A stretch of 64,000 nt of DNA, taken from Synechococcus sp. 1G10. Its GTDB lineage: Bacteria; Cyanobacteriota; Cyanobacteriia; PCC-6307; Cyanobiaceae. The translations under genes were made by a program, and so were the position numbers. How positions within the stretch are numbered: position 1 is the first letter of the stretch; the number at the start of each line of letters is the position of its first letter. Where the stretch lies: positions 1-64,000 of the forward strand of contig NZ_NQKW01000014.1 in NCBI RefSeq assembly GCF_002252625.1. Direction: 5' to 3'. Shown here in pieces: positions 28,710 through 37,553 of the stretch. Under the pieces are notes generated by a model. The model saw only the letters and a program-made list of their open reading frames with translations, did not search any database and was not told the origin of the DNA.

Positions 28710-30563
28710 ATGGCGCAATCCTCTGCGCGACCAGCGACGAATCTGGATGCATTGGCCAGGAATGAACTGGAGTTCCGCGAGGAGGTCATTTATTTTCTGA
28801 TCGTCGATCGATTCAATGACGCCACCAGTGATGAAGAAGAGCGCCGCGGTCTCTGGGATCGCGGGGACATGCCAGGCCTTTATGACAAGACCTGGATGCA
28901 ATGGGGGAAGTATTGGGGCGGCAATCTCAAGGGCATAATTGATAAGGTTCCCTATCTTCAGAACCTTGGCATTACAGCGGTGTGGCTGTCACCCCTGTTC
29001 GAACAAGTCGACGATATGCAGTTCGACCGTACCCCTATGCATGGGTACTGGACCAAGGACTTCAAGCGCATCAACCCCCGCTTCCTGCCCACGGAAGAAT
29101 CCAACAGCCTCCTTCACTCTTCCACACTCCGAGAGCTGGTGGCGGCCTTGCACGCAGCTGGCATCAAACTGATTCTGGACGTTGTCTGCAACCACAGCTC
29201 CCCGGATATCAACGGCTCCAAGGGGGTCGTCTTTGACGATGGCGTACCCCTGGCAGACTATAACAACGATCCAGAAGGCTTTTATTATCACTATCCAGAA
29301 ATAACTGACTGGGAGGATGAGTTCCAGCTGATCCATCACGAGATGTGTGGGCTTGCAACCTTTAATGATAAGAATATCGCTTATCGTAACTATATCAAGC
29401 AAGCCATCCGGCAATGGATTGATATCGGCGTTGATGCCCTGCGTGTTGACACATTGAAGCACATGCCTGTCTGGTTCTGGCAGGAATTCACGTCTGACAT
29501 GAAATCCCATAAGCCTGATCTCTTCATTTTTGGTGAATACGGATTTGGCAAACCCTGGGATGCCCGCACGATTGAATATGCCAATAAGACCGGGATGTCG
29601 ATCCTCGACTTCGGTCTCTGTGATGGGATCCGCTTCGCCTTTTCGGGGTCACAGCCTGGCGGGTTCCAGCTCGTTCAGTCCGTTCTCGAGTACGACCACG
29701 TCTATCGGCGAGCCAATGAGCTGGTGACCTTCATCGACAACCACGACATGCCGCGCTTCCTGTCGATCTGTCCAGACAGGCGTCGCTTGGAGCTGGCGAC
29801 GATTCTCCTGTTCTGCCTGCGGGGTGTGCCCTGCCTCTTCTATGGAACCGAACAGTATCTGGTCAACAACACCGAAGGAGGGCGTGACCCCTACAACCGC
29901 CCCATGATGGATCTTTGGGACGAAGACGCTGATCTGTTCCACATTGTGCAGCAGCTCATCGACCTGCGTCGAGCTAATCAGGCATTCACGTTCGGATCCC
30001 ATCAGCAGCTCTATGTCAGCGACGATATTTATGCGTTTGTGCGCACCTATCGCGATTCACATATGCTCTGCATCCTCAACAAGGGTGCCGATACGCAGAT
30101 CACTCTTCAAGGTCCCAGCCGGCTAGGGAGCGGGGCTCTGGTCTGTGCGCTGACGAATCGGGAGATCGCCGTCCTGGATGGCCGGATCGGCCCCTTGTCA
30201 TTGCAGGCCGGCGCGGCGCATCTGTTCAGCTGTCCGGGTCAGCGGATCACGGGAACCGTCGTTGCCACGTTCCAGCTCAACGGACTGGAGACCAATCCCG
30301 GGCAACGGATCGCCCTCACCGGCGACTGTGAGGAACTTGGTCTCTGGGATACCGCCAGGTCGTACGGCATGGAGTATGTCAACCGCAACACATGGATCTG
30401 CGAAGTTGCCTTCGATAGCTCCGCAGGACGCCTGATCAATTACAAGTTCGTGGTCCTCAGTGGGGCTGCAGATGGGTTTTCCCATGAGAACATCACTCCT
30501 CGCCGCACGTTGCTGCCTCCCCATGGTCGCGTGAAGGTGGACGCCGTATGGGAGGCCCGCTGA
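28710..30563 (+). CDS. GH13 alpha-amylase-family enzyme with C-terminal CBM20-like starch-binding domain
   Basis: The protein has 617 residues and no signal peptide, so it is probably cytoplasmic, acting on glycogen or maltodextrin. It shows the (beta/alpha)8 barrel with the four GH13 regions: I LILDVVCNHSS; II GVDALRVDTLKHMP (nucleophile Asp); III FIFGEYGFG (acid/base Glu); IV FIDNHDMPRF (transition-state Asp). A sheet domain follows. The last 110 residues (from about 505, GTVVATFQLNGLETNPGQRIALTGDCEELGLWD) match a CBM20 starch-binding domain. The layout resembles cyclodextrin glucanotransferases and maltogenic amylases, so transglycosylation is possible. It is convergent with gcvT, 16 bases apart. 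Confidence 0.88.
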   Translation: MAQSSARPATNLDALARNELEFREEVIYFLIVDRFNDATSDEEERRGLWDRGDMPGLYDKTWMQWGKYWGGNLKGIIDKVPYLQNLGITAVWLSPLFEQVDDMQFDRTPMHGYWTKDFKRINPRFLPTEESNSLLHSSTLRELVAALHAAGIKLILDVVCNHSSPDINGSKGVVFDDGVPLADYNNDPEGFYYHYPEITDWEDEFQLIHHEMCGLATFNDKNIAYRNYIKQAIRQWIDIGVDALRVDTLKHMPVWFWQEFTSDMKSHKPDLFIFGEYGFGKPWDARTIEYANKTGMSILDFGLCDGIRFAFSGSQPGGFQLVQSVLEYDHVYRRANELVTFIDNHDMPRFLSICPDRRRLELATILLFCLRGVPCLFYGTEQYLVNNTEGGRDPYNRPMMDLWDEDADLFHIVQQLIDLRRANQAFTFGSHQQLYVSDDIYAFVRTYRDSHMLCILNKGADTQITLQGPSRLGSGALVCALTNREIAVLDGRIGPLSLQAGAAHLFSCPGQRITGTVVATFQLNGLETNPGQRIALTGDCEELGLWDTARSYGMEYVNRNTWICEVAFDSSAGRLINYKFVVLSGAADGFSHENITPRRTLLPPHGRVKVDAVWEAR

Positions 30564-30579
30564 TTGGTAGGGCCCCTCT

Positions 30580-31716
30580 TCATCCCCGCCGGTAGAAGGG
30601 CCGCTTCACCACCACGGCAGGCTCAGTCTTGCCGCGGATCTCCACAGACAGTTCGGTGCCCAGCCGGGTGGCATCGGCCGGCACGTAGGCCAGGGCGATC
30701 GCCTCACCCAGGCTGGGCGACCAGGTGCCGCTGGTGACCTCCCCCACCACCTGGCCATCGCGCAGCACCGGGTAGCCATGGCGCGCGATCGCCCGGCCCT
30801 GCAGCTTCAACCCCACCAGCCGCCGACTCACCCCCTCGGCGCTCTGGCGCTCCAGCACGTCACGGCCGATGAAATCGGCAGGCATCTCCAGATGCACGAG
30901 CCAGCCCAGGGAGGCCTCCAGCGGCGTGGTGGCGGCATCCATGTCGCTGCCGTAGAGGTGCATCGCCGCCTCCAGGCGCAGGGTGTCGCGGGCACCGAGG
31001 CCGCAGGGGGTCACCCCCTCCGCCAGCAGCTGGGCCCAGAGGGCGCCACCGGCTGCGCGATCCAGCAGCAGCTCCACGCCGTCTTCTCCGGTGTAGCCCG
31101 TGCGGGCCACGAAGACGCTGGCCCCGGCGGCATCCCCGACAGCGGTGCCGCTCAGGTGGATGCTGCGGTGGCCGAAGCGGGGCAGGCCACTCAAATCGGC
31201 GCCGGCCAGGGTCTCCAGCCGGGCGATCGCCTCAGGACCCTGCAGGGCCAGCAGCACTCCATCGCCCTTGCGGTCGCTGATCACCAGACCAGCGGGCTCC
31301 AGCTGGCTGCGCAGCCAGGCGGTGTCGGCTTCGGCGCAGCCGGCGTTGATGATCACCAGCAGTTCGTCAGCAGGGCCTTCACTGTCTTCAGGCCGGCCGA
31401 GGTCGTAGACGATCAGATCGTCGCGGATGCCTCCGGCCTCGTTGAGCATCACGGTGTAGGTGGCCTCGCCCGGGCCGATCCGGAACAGGTCGCTGGGTAC
31501 CAGCGCCTGCAGGGCATCCTTGGCTCCATCACCCCGAAGCCGCAGCACTCCCATATGGGAGATGTCGAACAGGCCGCAGGAGTCGCGCACCGCCTTGTGT
31601 TCCTGCACCAGCCCCTGGAATTGCACAGGCATCTCCCAGCCCTCGAAGGGCACCAGGCGTGCGCCGGCATCGCGGCAGGCCACATGCAGAGGAGTTCGCT
31701 TCAGGGAGTCCGCCAT
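30580..31716 (-). CDS. gcvT: Aminomethyltransferase (glycine cleavage T protein)
   Basis: The start at 31716 (MADSLKRTPLHVACRDAGARLV) gives 378 residues; the in-frame upstream extension is not conserved-looking. Family features are LVPFEGWEMPVQF, LFDISHMG (folate site region), ARTGYTGEDGVEL and the C-terminal barrel segment EVTSGTWSPSLGEAIALAYV. It transfers the methylene group from the H-protein-bound aminomethyl to tetrahydrofolate, releasing ammonia, a step of photorespiratory glycine breakdown in cyanobacteria. The partner genes gcvP and gcvH are not in the window. I looked for a glycine riboswitch upstream (31717-31880) and saw none. Confidence 0.93.
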   Translation of the reverse strand: MADSLKRTPLHVACRDAGARLVPFEGWEMPVQFQGLVQEHKAVRDSCGLFDISHMGVLRLRGDGAKDALQALVPSDLFRIGPGEATYTVMLNEAGGIRDDLIVYDLGRPEDSEGPADELLVIINAGCAEADTAWLRSQLEPAGLVISDRKGDGVLLALQGPEAIARLETLAGADLSGLPRFGHRSIHLSGTAVGDAAGASVFVARTGYTGEDGVELLLDRAAGGALWAQLLAEGVTPCGLGARDTLRLEAAMHLYGSDMDAATTPLEASLGWLVHLEMPADFIGRDVLERQSAEGVSRRLVGLKLQGRAIARHGYPVLRDGQVVGEVTSGTWSPSLGEAIALAYVPADATRLGTELSVEIRGKTEPAVVVKRPFYRRG

Positions 31717-31890
31717 GGGATGGGCCGTCGCGATTGCTGGCGGGATCCTATGGACGCAGGTCGAGTGGCCGGAGGCCCCGGTCCCGGGCGCGCCTTGCCG
31801 GCAATACCGAAGACTTCCAGCAGGTTCGGCTTTCCACTGGCCCAATAATCAAAAGCTCTTTACCTTGAGTGCCCTGAATGGGTCGTGCCC

Positions 31891-32142
31891 ATGGGCCAGC
31901 GCCCGAACTGTCGTAGCTGCAACCACTGCCAGACACCTGAGCCATCCTTCGGCGGCTCTGAGCAGAACTGGTGCCAGATGCGACGGCTGGCGATCCACTC
32001 CGAGCTGGCCGCGGATCTGTGGTGCCACCACTGGACCCCCCGTCCGCCGCGCCTCCCCAGCGTCGACCATGCTCCTGTGGCGATTCCGTTGCTGGTCAAC
32101 CGCCAGCTCGCCCTCACCGACTTGCTGGTGGCCGCTGGCTGA
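31891..32142 (+). CDS. Small cysteine-rich protein of unknown function
   Basis: The protein has 83 residues (ATG 31891; GTG 31885 is an alternative). It opens with a CxxCxxC cluster at residues 7-13, then Cys28 in NWCQMRRLAIH and Cys45 in DLWCHHWTPRPPRLP, followed by a hydrophobic LALTDLLVAAG tail. The cysteines with two adjacent histidines suggest a zinc or iron-sulfur site. I do not recognise a named family. It is alone on the plus strand between gcvT and the cyclic-nucleotide-binding gene. Confidence 0.55.
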   Translation: MGQRPNCRSCNHCQTPEPSFGGSEQNWCQMRRLAIHSELAADLWCHHWTPRPPRLPSVDHAPVAIPLLVNRQLALTDLLVAAG

Positions 32143-32171
32143 CCTACCCCTGGGCGTGGCTTGAACTCGTC

Positions 32172-32193
32172 GAATATTCGCTGAATATTCGCT
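32172..32193. promoter_or_regulatory. Tandem 11-bp repeat GAATATTCGCT upstream of cNMP-binding gene
   Basis: Two exact head-to-tail copies of GAATATTCGCT, each holding the 8-base palindrome GAATATTC, lie about 83 bases upstream of the next start codon. The 11-base period is one helical turn, as expected for cooperative binding of a dimeric regulator on one face of DNA. Function is inferred. Confidence 0.45.
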
Positions 32194-32275
32194 GCATTGT
32201 GTAACGCAGCTAGCCAGCCAAGGCAGGCAGCGCACGCCATGCTGAACGTTCTGATCCCTGAATGGAGGTGGATGA

Positions 32276-32671
32276 TTGGTTGCACTCGCACCCGCAACGC
32301 CGGTTGAACTGATGGCTTCCCAGGTGGACGGTGAAACTCTCACCCTGCCCACCGGCTCTCATGTGTTTCACCCAGGTGATCTCGCCCGCGCCATCTACGG
32401 AGTCCGCAAGGGCATCGTCGAACTGATCGACGCCACGAGCAATCGCCTCTGCTACCGCCACGGCGAGCTGTTCAGCTACGAAGACATCGCCTGGCACGGG
32501 GGATACTTCCGCAATGAGGCCATCGCCCGCACTCCGGTGGAGCTGGTCAAGCTTGACCGACTGAACTTTCTCAACCTGCTGCACAACCACCCCACGCTGG
32601 CGGTGGTGTTGATCGGGCAGCAGCACGAACGGCTGCGGGAGCAACGCTCCAGCGGTTCGTATTCCTACTGA
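32276..32671 (+). CDS. Cyclic nucleotide-binding (CRP-like) domain protein without HTH
   Basis: The protein has 131 residues. A GGAGGTGG ribosome binding site at 32264-32271 decides the TTG start at 32276; an ATG at 32312 is internal. The protein is a single CNMP-binding jelly roll: LPTGSHVFHPGDLARAIYGVRKGIVELIDATSNRLCYRHGELFSYEDIAWHGGYFRNEAIARTPVEL follows the usual G-x-G-D, V-x-G-x-V, G-E-x-F and A-x-T-x-V-x-L pattern. No DNA-binding helix-turn-helix follows. It may be a sensor or regulatory partner protein. It overlaps the end of speB (opposite strand) by 7 bases. Confidence 0.75.
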   Translation: MVALAPATPVELMASQVDGETLTLPTGSHVFHPGDLARAIYGVRKGIVELIDATSNRLCYRHGELFSYEDIAWHGGYFRNEAIARTPVELVKLDRLNFLNLLHNHPTLAVVLIGQQHERLREQRSSGSYSY

Positions 32672-33591
32672 GCCTGGCCCAGCAGCAGCAGCAGGCTGCG
32701 GGTCACCTTCGCGGCAAGCACCGCGCTCACGCCGCTGGGATCCAGCCCCGGGGCTAGTTCGACCACATCGGCAGCCACCAGCCGCTGGTGGCGCAGCTCC
32801 TCCAGCAGCCCAGCGAAGTGACCCCAGTGGTAACCACCTGGTTCAGGGGTGCCGGTGCCGGGCAGCACGGCGGGATCAAACCAGTCGAGGTCAACGGTGA
32901 GGTAGATCGGCCGGCCCCGCAGCGGGGCCAGAGCTGCCGCCAGCTCCGCCTGCAACCGCTCGGGCTGCAGCGACAGACCCGGGCCCTGCCCCACCAGCCG
33001 GCCACTGCGGCGCAACTCCTCGAACTCGTCACGGGTGCCGCTGCGGATCGCCACCTGCAGCAGATCACCGGAGGGGAGCACCTCCAGGCAGCGGCGCATG
33101 GCACAGGCATGGCTGTGGCGTGCACCCAGCCAGCTCTGGCGCAGATCGGCGTGGGCATCGAGCTGCACCAGGGCCAGGTCGGGATAGCGGGCAGCCACGG
33201 CGGCCACGGCGCCACTGCTGATCGAGTGCTCACCGCCGAGCATCAGCGGCCGCAGCTCCAGCTCCAGCACCGTCCGGGTGGCCTCGCCCACGGCCTCAAG
33301 CACCGGCTCCGGCGCGCCGAAGGGAATGGCCACCGCCCCCAGGTCGGCGAAGGGGAGGTCATCGAGATCGAGATCCAGCTGTGGGTCGTAGGTTTCCAGC
33401 CCGCTGCTCACCTCCCGGATCGCCGCCGGCCCGAAGCGGGTGCCCGGCCTGAAGGAGGTGGTGCCGTCGTAGGGCACCCCGAACAAGCCCACCCGGCAAC
33501 CCTCGGGGTCGCGCCGCGATCCCATGAAAATGGCGCCGTCGCGGTCGAACAGGTCGCCCTCGAGCAGGTTCAGTGCAGCGGAAACGGGCAT
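32665..33591 (-). CDS. speB: Agmatinase-family ureohydrolase
   Basis: The start at 33591 (MPVSAALNLLEGDLFDRDG) gives 308 residues. Mn-binding ureohydrolase motifs: GGEHSISSG (His), LDAHADLR (DAHxD), SHACAMRR and TVDLDWFDPAVLPGTGTPEPGG (DxD-xDP plus the substrate loop). The GVPYDGTTSFRPGTRFGP opening is typical of agmatinases. It hydrolyses agmatine to putrescine and urea, or a related guanidino compound. It lies 4 bases after speE on the same strand, supporting a polyamine role. It differs from the second ureohydrolase at the right edge, which belongs to a guanidine operon. Confidence 0.88.
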   Translation of the reverse strand: MPVSAALNLLEGDLFDRDGAIFMGSRRDPEGCRVGLFGVPYDGTTSFRPGTRFGPAAIREVSSGLETYDPQLDLDLDDLPFADLGAVAIPFGAPEPVLEAVGEATRTVLELELRPLMLGGEHSISSGAVAAVAARYPDLALVQLDAHADLRQSWLGARHSHACAMRRCLEVLPSGDLLQVAIRSGTRDEFEELRRSGRLVGQGPGLSLQPERLQAELAAALAPLRGRPIYLTVDLDWFDPAVLPGTGTPEPGGYHWGHFAGLLEELRHQRLVAADVVELAPGLDPSGVSAVLAAKVTRSLLLLLGQAQ

Positions 33592-33595
33592 CAGC

Positions 33596-34456
33596 TCAGG
33601 CCTGGGGATGGGCCAGGGCCCGCTCAATGCCGGCCGGGATGGCATCGAAGGCGCCACGCTGCCAGCGGGGCGACCAGATCTCGCAGCCGGCCGCCACCGC
33701 CGCCGCCCGCTCGGCGATGGGCTCCAGGTAGCGGGGGCCGTCGCTGGCGGCGAAGGTCCAGCTCCACCAGCCGCTGGGGTACATCGGCACCCAGCCGTAG
33801 AGCGGATCGGCATGGCCGAACACCTCCCGCAGCAGCCGCACGCTGGCCAGGTGCACCTCACGGAAAGCCTCCGGAGATTCGCTCTGGGTGGCGAACACCC
33901 CGCCGGGCCGCAGCAGGCGGCGGCAGTGCTGGAAGAAGGCGCGATTGAACAGCCCTTCGGCGGGGCCAGCGGGATCGGAGCCGTCCACAATCACCACGTC
34001 GTAGCTGGCAGCGGCGGCAGCCGACACCCAGGCGATGCCATCCCCCACGGTCAGATGGAAGCGGGGATCGTCCCAGCAGCCGCCCCCCAGGGAGGGCAGG
34101 TAACGCTGAGCGCACTCCACCACCAGCCCGTCGATCTCCACCAGATCGAGGTGGCGCACACCGTGGTGGCGCAGGCACTCCCGTGCCGTGCCGCCATCGC
34201 CGCCGCCGATCACCAGCACCCGCTCGATGGCGGCGGCGGAGCAGAGGGCCGGATGAACCAGCGGCTCGTGGTAGTGGCGCTCCTGGCCTTCGGCCGTCAT
34301 CCAGCAGCCATCGAGCAGCAACCCCTTGCCATAGCGCTGGCTGTCGATGATCGTGACCCGCTGGTAGGGGCTGGCCTGCTCCAGCAGCACACTGGCTTCG
34401 AGGCCGTAGCGCACCCCCTGGTGAATTTCATCGACCCAGCCAGCACTTGAATCCAT
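33596..34456 (-). CDS. speE: Spermidine synthase (aminopropyltransferase)
   Basis: The protein has 286 residues. It has the small N-terminal strand domain ([27 protein letters not shown]) and a Rossmann methyltransferase-like domain with the decarboxylated-SAM site [18 protein letters not shown] (about residue 80), [17 protein letters not shown], and the catalytic-Asp segment [18 protein letters not shown] (about 155). It transfers aminopropyl from decarboxylated SAM to putrescine. It is upstream of speB, so the pair would make putrescine and then spermidine, although the exact polyamine product may vary in cyanobacteria. Confidence 0.92.
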   Translation of the reverse strand: MDSSAGWVDEIHQGVRYGLEASVLLEQASPYQRVTIIDSQRYGKGLLLDGCWMTAEGQERHYHEPLVHPALCSAAAIERVLVIGGGDGGTARECLRHHGVRHLDLVEIDGLVVECAQRYLPSLGGGCWDDPRFHLTVGDGIAWVSAAAAASYDVVIVDGSDPAGPAEGLFNRAFFQHCRRLLRPGGVFATQSESPEAFREVHLASVRLLREVFGHADPLYGWVPMYPSGWWSWTFAASDGPRYLEPIAERAAAVAAGCEIWSPRWQRGAFDAIPAGIERALAHPQA

Positions 34457-34552
34457 GGCTGCTGACGCTCGGAGCGGTCCTAGCTAAGCCTCCAGAGGAC
34501 CACCCTGTCACCCGGGCATCCCTTGGCCCGCACCATCCATGAGCCTGAGCCG

Positions 34553-35296
34553 ATGACGCTGACCCGACGGGAGTGGCTGCAGCGCGCGGGCCTGGCGGCC
34601 AGCGCCCTGGCCCTGCCGGAGCTGGGCCCGGCCCGGGCGGAGGCCGGCGCGCTTACGCCCGAGCTCGAGCAGAGCCTCTCAGCCTGCACGCCCCACGACG
34701 ACCCGCTCAGCAGCCTGCTGCGGCGCAATCGCCAGTTCAGCAGAGCCTGGCAGGCCGCCGCCACAGCCGGCAGCGCCCAGGAGCGCACCGCGCTGATGAA
34801 CGCCCTCTGGCAGAGCAGTTGTCAGTTGGACCCCAGCGCCATGGCCAGCGGCCAGAGGCCCTGGGCCGCCCTGCTGAGCTGCGCTGATTCCCGGGTTTCG
34901 CCGGAGTGGATCTTCGTCTCGGGGTCCGGGGAGCTGTTCGACGTGCGTTGCGCCGGCAACACCGCCTTCGATGACGGCATCGCCTCGCTGGAGTACGCGG
35001 TGGCGGAGCTGGCGGTGCCGCTGATCCTGGTGATGGGCCACAGCGGCTGCGGCGCCGTCACTGCCGCCCTGGCCGAGGCACCGCTCACCCCGCTGCTGGA
35101 GCACCTGGTGACGCCGATCCGAGCCGCGCTGCAGCCGGGCGACGACCTCAGCCAGGCGATCCGCCACAACGCCTGCCATTCCGCCCTGGAGCTGAGCCGG
35201 CGCAGCGCCCTGCTTCAGGAGGCGGTGAGCGCAAACCGGCTGCGCATCCAGCCCGCCTGCTTCGACATCGCCAGCGGCGCGGTGACACTGCTGTGA
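34553..35296 (+). CDS. Tat-exported beta-class carbonic anhydrase
   Basis: The ATG at 34553 gives 247 residues and an N-terminus MTLTRREWLQRAGLAASALA, a twin-arginine signal (RR at 5-6 followed by a hydrophobic stretch and an AxA-like site near 27-31). A TTG at 34523 is an alternative. Beta-carbonic anhydrase motifs: CADSRV with zinc ligand Cys110 and the Asp112-Arg114 dyad, and HSGCGA with His163 and Cys166. It would interconvert CO2 and bicarbonate outside the cytoplasm, possibly helping carbon acquisition or pH balance. This resembles exported EcaB-like enzymes by layout. Confidence 0.9.
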   Translation: MTLTRREWLQRAGLAASALALPELGPARAEAGALTPELEQSLSACTPHDDPLSSLLRRNRQFSRAWQAAATAGSAQERTALMNALWQSSCQLDPSAMASGQRPWAALLSCADSRVSPEWIFVSGSGELFDVRCAGNTAFDDGIASLEYAVAELAVPLILVMGHSGCGAVTAALAEAPLTPLLEHLVTPIRAALQPGDDLSQAIRHNACHSALELSRRSALLQEAVSANRLRIQPACFDIASGAVTLL

Positions 35297-35314
35297 TGAA
35301 CCACGGGGTGATCG

Positions 35315-35749
35315 ATGCCTGACCTGCCCCTGAACGAACGACTGGTGATCCCGGCAGCGGAGCTGAGCTGGCGCTTCTCACGCTCCTCGGGACCAGGCGG
35401 CCAGGGGGTGAACACCACCGATTCACGGGTGGAGCTGGTGTTCGACCTGTCGGCCACCACGGCGCTGCCGCCCCTGCTCAAGGCCCGGGCCCTGCGGCGG
35501 CTGGAGGGACGTCTGCGGGATGGCGCGCTGGTGCTCACGGCTTCGGAGCACCGCTCCCAGTGGCAGAACCGTCAGGCGGCCCTGCGGCGGCTGGCGGAGC
35601 TGCTGTGCTCCGCCATCGAACCGCCACCACCGCCGCGCCGGCGCACCAAGCCCACCCGGGGTTCGGTGGAGCGGCGCCTGAGCGCCAAGAAGCTGCGGAG
35701 CGCGATCAAGGGCCAGCGCCGCTCCCAACCTCCCCGTCCCGACGACTGA
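35315..35749 (+). CDS. arfB: Ribosome-rescue aminoacyl-tRNA hydrolase ArfB
   Basis: The protein has 144 residues. The catalytic GGQ of class I release factors is in SRSSGPGGQGVNTTDSRVEL (Gln about residue 30), followed by the family helix region and a basic C-terminal tail (RRRTKPTRGSVERRLSAKKLRSAIKGQRR) that enters the mRNA channel of stalled ribosomes. It releases peptides from non-stop ribosomes independently of tmRNA. It lies 18 bases downstream of the carbonic anhydrase gene on the same strand, so cotranscription is possible. Confidence 0.92.
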   Translation: MPDLPLNERLVIPAAELSWRFSRSSGPGGQGVNTTDSRVELVFDLSATTALPPLLKARALRRLEGRLRDGALVLTASEHRSQWQNRQAALRRLAELLCSAIEPPPPPRRRTKPTRGSVERRLSAKKLRSAIKGQRRSQPPRPDD

Positions 35750-35767
35750 GCCGCTGGCTCCAGCGGC

Positions 35768-36646
35768 TCACGCTGGTGGGTTGGAAGCTTCGGCCTCCGC
35801 ACGGATCTCGGCCTTGGCCTGCTGCCAGAGCCCCTCCAGCTCAGGGAGGCTCTGGCCCTGCAGGGTCCCGTCCAGGGCCGCCTCGACGCGGGAGAAGCGA
35901 TCGAGGAAGCGGTGGTTCGTGCCGGCCAGGCCGGCCTCCGGATCAAGTCCGCACCAGCGAGCCATGTTCACGAGCGTGAACAGCACATCCCCCAGCTCCT
36001 CCTGGGCGTGGACCGGGTCGCCGCTGGCCACCGCCTGCTTGAGCTCATCGAGCTCCTCATGCACCTTCCCCCACACCCCCTCGATCGAATCCCACTCGAA
36101 GCCGGCTGCTGCGGCCTTGCGGGAGATGGTCATGGCAGCGGCCAGGGCGGGCTGGCCGCGCACCTTGGCAGCGAGGCGATCGCTGAGGGGACTGCGGGAG
36201 GGTTCGGCCGTGGCCTCCTGGGCCTTGATCGCTTCCCAGCTGGCCTTCACCGCGGCGCTGTCACCGGTCAGGCCCCGGTTGGTGGCGGTGCTTGTGCCTG
36301 GCACCGCAAACACATGGGGGTGGCGCCGCACCAGCTTGTCCTGGAGACCACGGCTGATCTGCATGAGATCGAAGCGGCCTGCCTCGCTGGCGATCTGGGC
36401 GTGCAGCAGCACCTGCAGCAGCAGGTCGCCGAGTTCCTCAGCAAGATGCCGGTCGTCGCCATGACGGATGGCGTCAGCCACCTCATGGGCCTCCTCCAGC
36501 ACGTAGGGCAGCAGCGAGGCATGGGTCTGCTCCAGGTCCCAGGGGCAGCCGGCTTCCGGGTCCCGCAGCCGCGCCACGACGGCGATCAGCTTGGCGAGGG
36601 CCTCCAGGGCGAGGGGATCGGGACGGGTCACAGGCCACTGGGCCAC
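35768..36646 (-). CDS. mazG: Nucleoside triphosphate pyrophosphohydrolase
   Basis: The protein has 292 residues with two MazG domains. The N-terminal copy has CPWDLEQTHASLLPYVLEEAHEVADAI and AEELGDLLLQVLLHA (EExxE...ExxD metal site). The C-terminal copy has KVHEELDELKQAV and AQEELGDVLFTLVNMARW, with the family KAAAAGFEWDSIEGVWGKV linker. It hydrolyses NTPs to NMP and pyrophosphate, cleaning non-canonical nucleotides. Length is typical for bacterial MazG. It is convergent with arfB. Confidence 0.93.
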   Translation of the reverse strand: MAQWPVTRPDPLALEALAKLIAVVARLRDPEAGCPWDLEQTHASLLPYVLEEAHEVADAIRHGDDRHLAEELGDLLLQVLLHAQIASEAGRFDLMQISRGLQDKLVRRHPHVFAVPGTSTATNRGLTGDSAAVKASWEAIKAQEATAEPSRSPLSDRLAAKVRGQPALAAAMTISRKAAAAGFEWDSIEGVWGKVHEELDELKQAVASGDPVHAQEELGDVLFTLVNMARWCGLDPEAGLAGTNHRFLDRFSRVEAALDGTLQGQSLPELEGLWQQAKAEIRAEAEASNPPA

Positions 36647-36660
36647 AGTTCACTCCCCTC

Positions 36661-37170
36661 CTAACCCCGTCTCCCCCTGCGCCGCCGCCGCAGCAGCCGG
36701 GGCAGACGCGGCAGGGGATCACCATCCTGGAGCAGGTGCAGCCAGCTGCTGGCCTCCACCCCCACCAGCGCCGCCAGCAGCAGGGGCCGCTGCTGGCTCC
36801 AGAGGCCATGCGCCATCTCCAGCAGCCGCCCTGGGCTAGCTGCACCCAGGGGGGAGAGCAGTGCACTCAGCGCCAGCAGCAGCGCCGCCAGGTAGGCCAG
36901 CCGCAGCGCCGAGCCCAGCAGCGGGCTGTGGGAGAGCAGGGAGCGGTGGCGCAGCCCGCGGCGGTAAGGCCACCAGAGCAGGGCGAGCGGACCCCAGCGC
37001 CGGCTGGAGTTGGAGCGGGTGTCGAGATCAGGCGAGAGCCACAGGCCGCCCACCAGGAAGCCAGCGGCGGCACTCGCCAACCCTGCCAGCCCCAGCCAAG
37101 GCATCCACAGCAGCGCGAAGGGCAGGCTCAACAGCCAGGTGGCGCGGTCATGGCTGCGGCCACTGGCCAT
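36661..37170 (-). CDS. DUF2227-like membrane protein (putative metal-dependent hydrolase)
   Basis: The protein has 169 residues. An N-terminal GRSHDRATW, an LSPDLDTRSNSSRRWGPL segment and LRHRSLLSHSPLLG are the conserved His/Asp features of the DUF2227/YdjM-like group, followed by hydrophobic segments (about 20-50 and 90-115). The C-terminus is strongly basic (RRRRRGRRG). It is probably an inner-membrane protein; the biochemical role is unknown. It is 14 bases upstream of mazG on the same strand, so they may be cotranscribed. Confidence 0.7.
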   Translation of the reverse strand: MASGRSHDRATWLLSLPFALLWMPWLGLAGLASAAAGFLVGGLWLSPDLDTRSNSSRRWGPLALLWWPYRRGLRHRSLLSHSPLLGSALRLAYLAALLLALSALLSPLGAASPGRLLEMAHGLWSQQRPLLLAALVGVEASSWLHLLQDGDPLPRLPRLLRRRRRGRRG

Positions 37171-37211
37171 GGCGGAAGCAGGCGGCTGGTGTGGGGGCAG
37201 AATGGCGCTGT

Positions 37212-37283
<72 letters not shown>

Positions 37284-37298
37284 TTCCTTTGCTGGCCT

Positions 37299-37323
37299 GA
37301 ATGCCTGCTGAAAGCAAGCATTC
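37299..37323 (+). terminator. Hairpin downstream of tRNA-Val
   Basis: GAATGC at 37299-37304 pairs with GCATTC at 37318-37323, with an inner TGCT/AGCA stem. It lies 15 bases after the tRNA and could end or process the tRNA transcript. There is no clear T-run. Confidence 0.4.
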
Positions 37324-37553
37324 GGTAGGAACAACGAGCAACGAAGCGAATGGCTCCGCAGCGCCATCACGGCAGCTGAGAATCCCGAACTCAAGCCTGC
37401 CGAGTGGAGAGGCTCCGTCGTAGAGATCAGAGAGCTCGGGAATGGGCACCGATTGACCTCAAGGTCGAATCTTTTTGGCGGCGGCTGGATCCAGGGACGC
37501 TCAACGCCGCTGACCATCCATCCCCCAGGCGCCAATTTCAGCGGAACTGGCTC

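Noticed and set aside
31717-31885. Glycine riboswitch upstream of gcvT
   Set aside because: No conserved glycine-aptamer core or expression platform was seen in the reverse complement.
31460-32164. 234-codon plus-strand frame across the gcvT start
   Set aside because: It overlaps gcvT on the other strand and reads as Arg/Ser/Pro-rich shadow; the small protein at 31891 in another frame looks more plausible.
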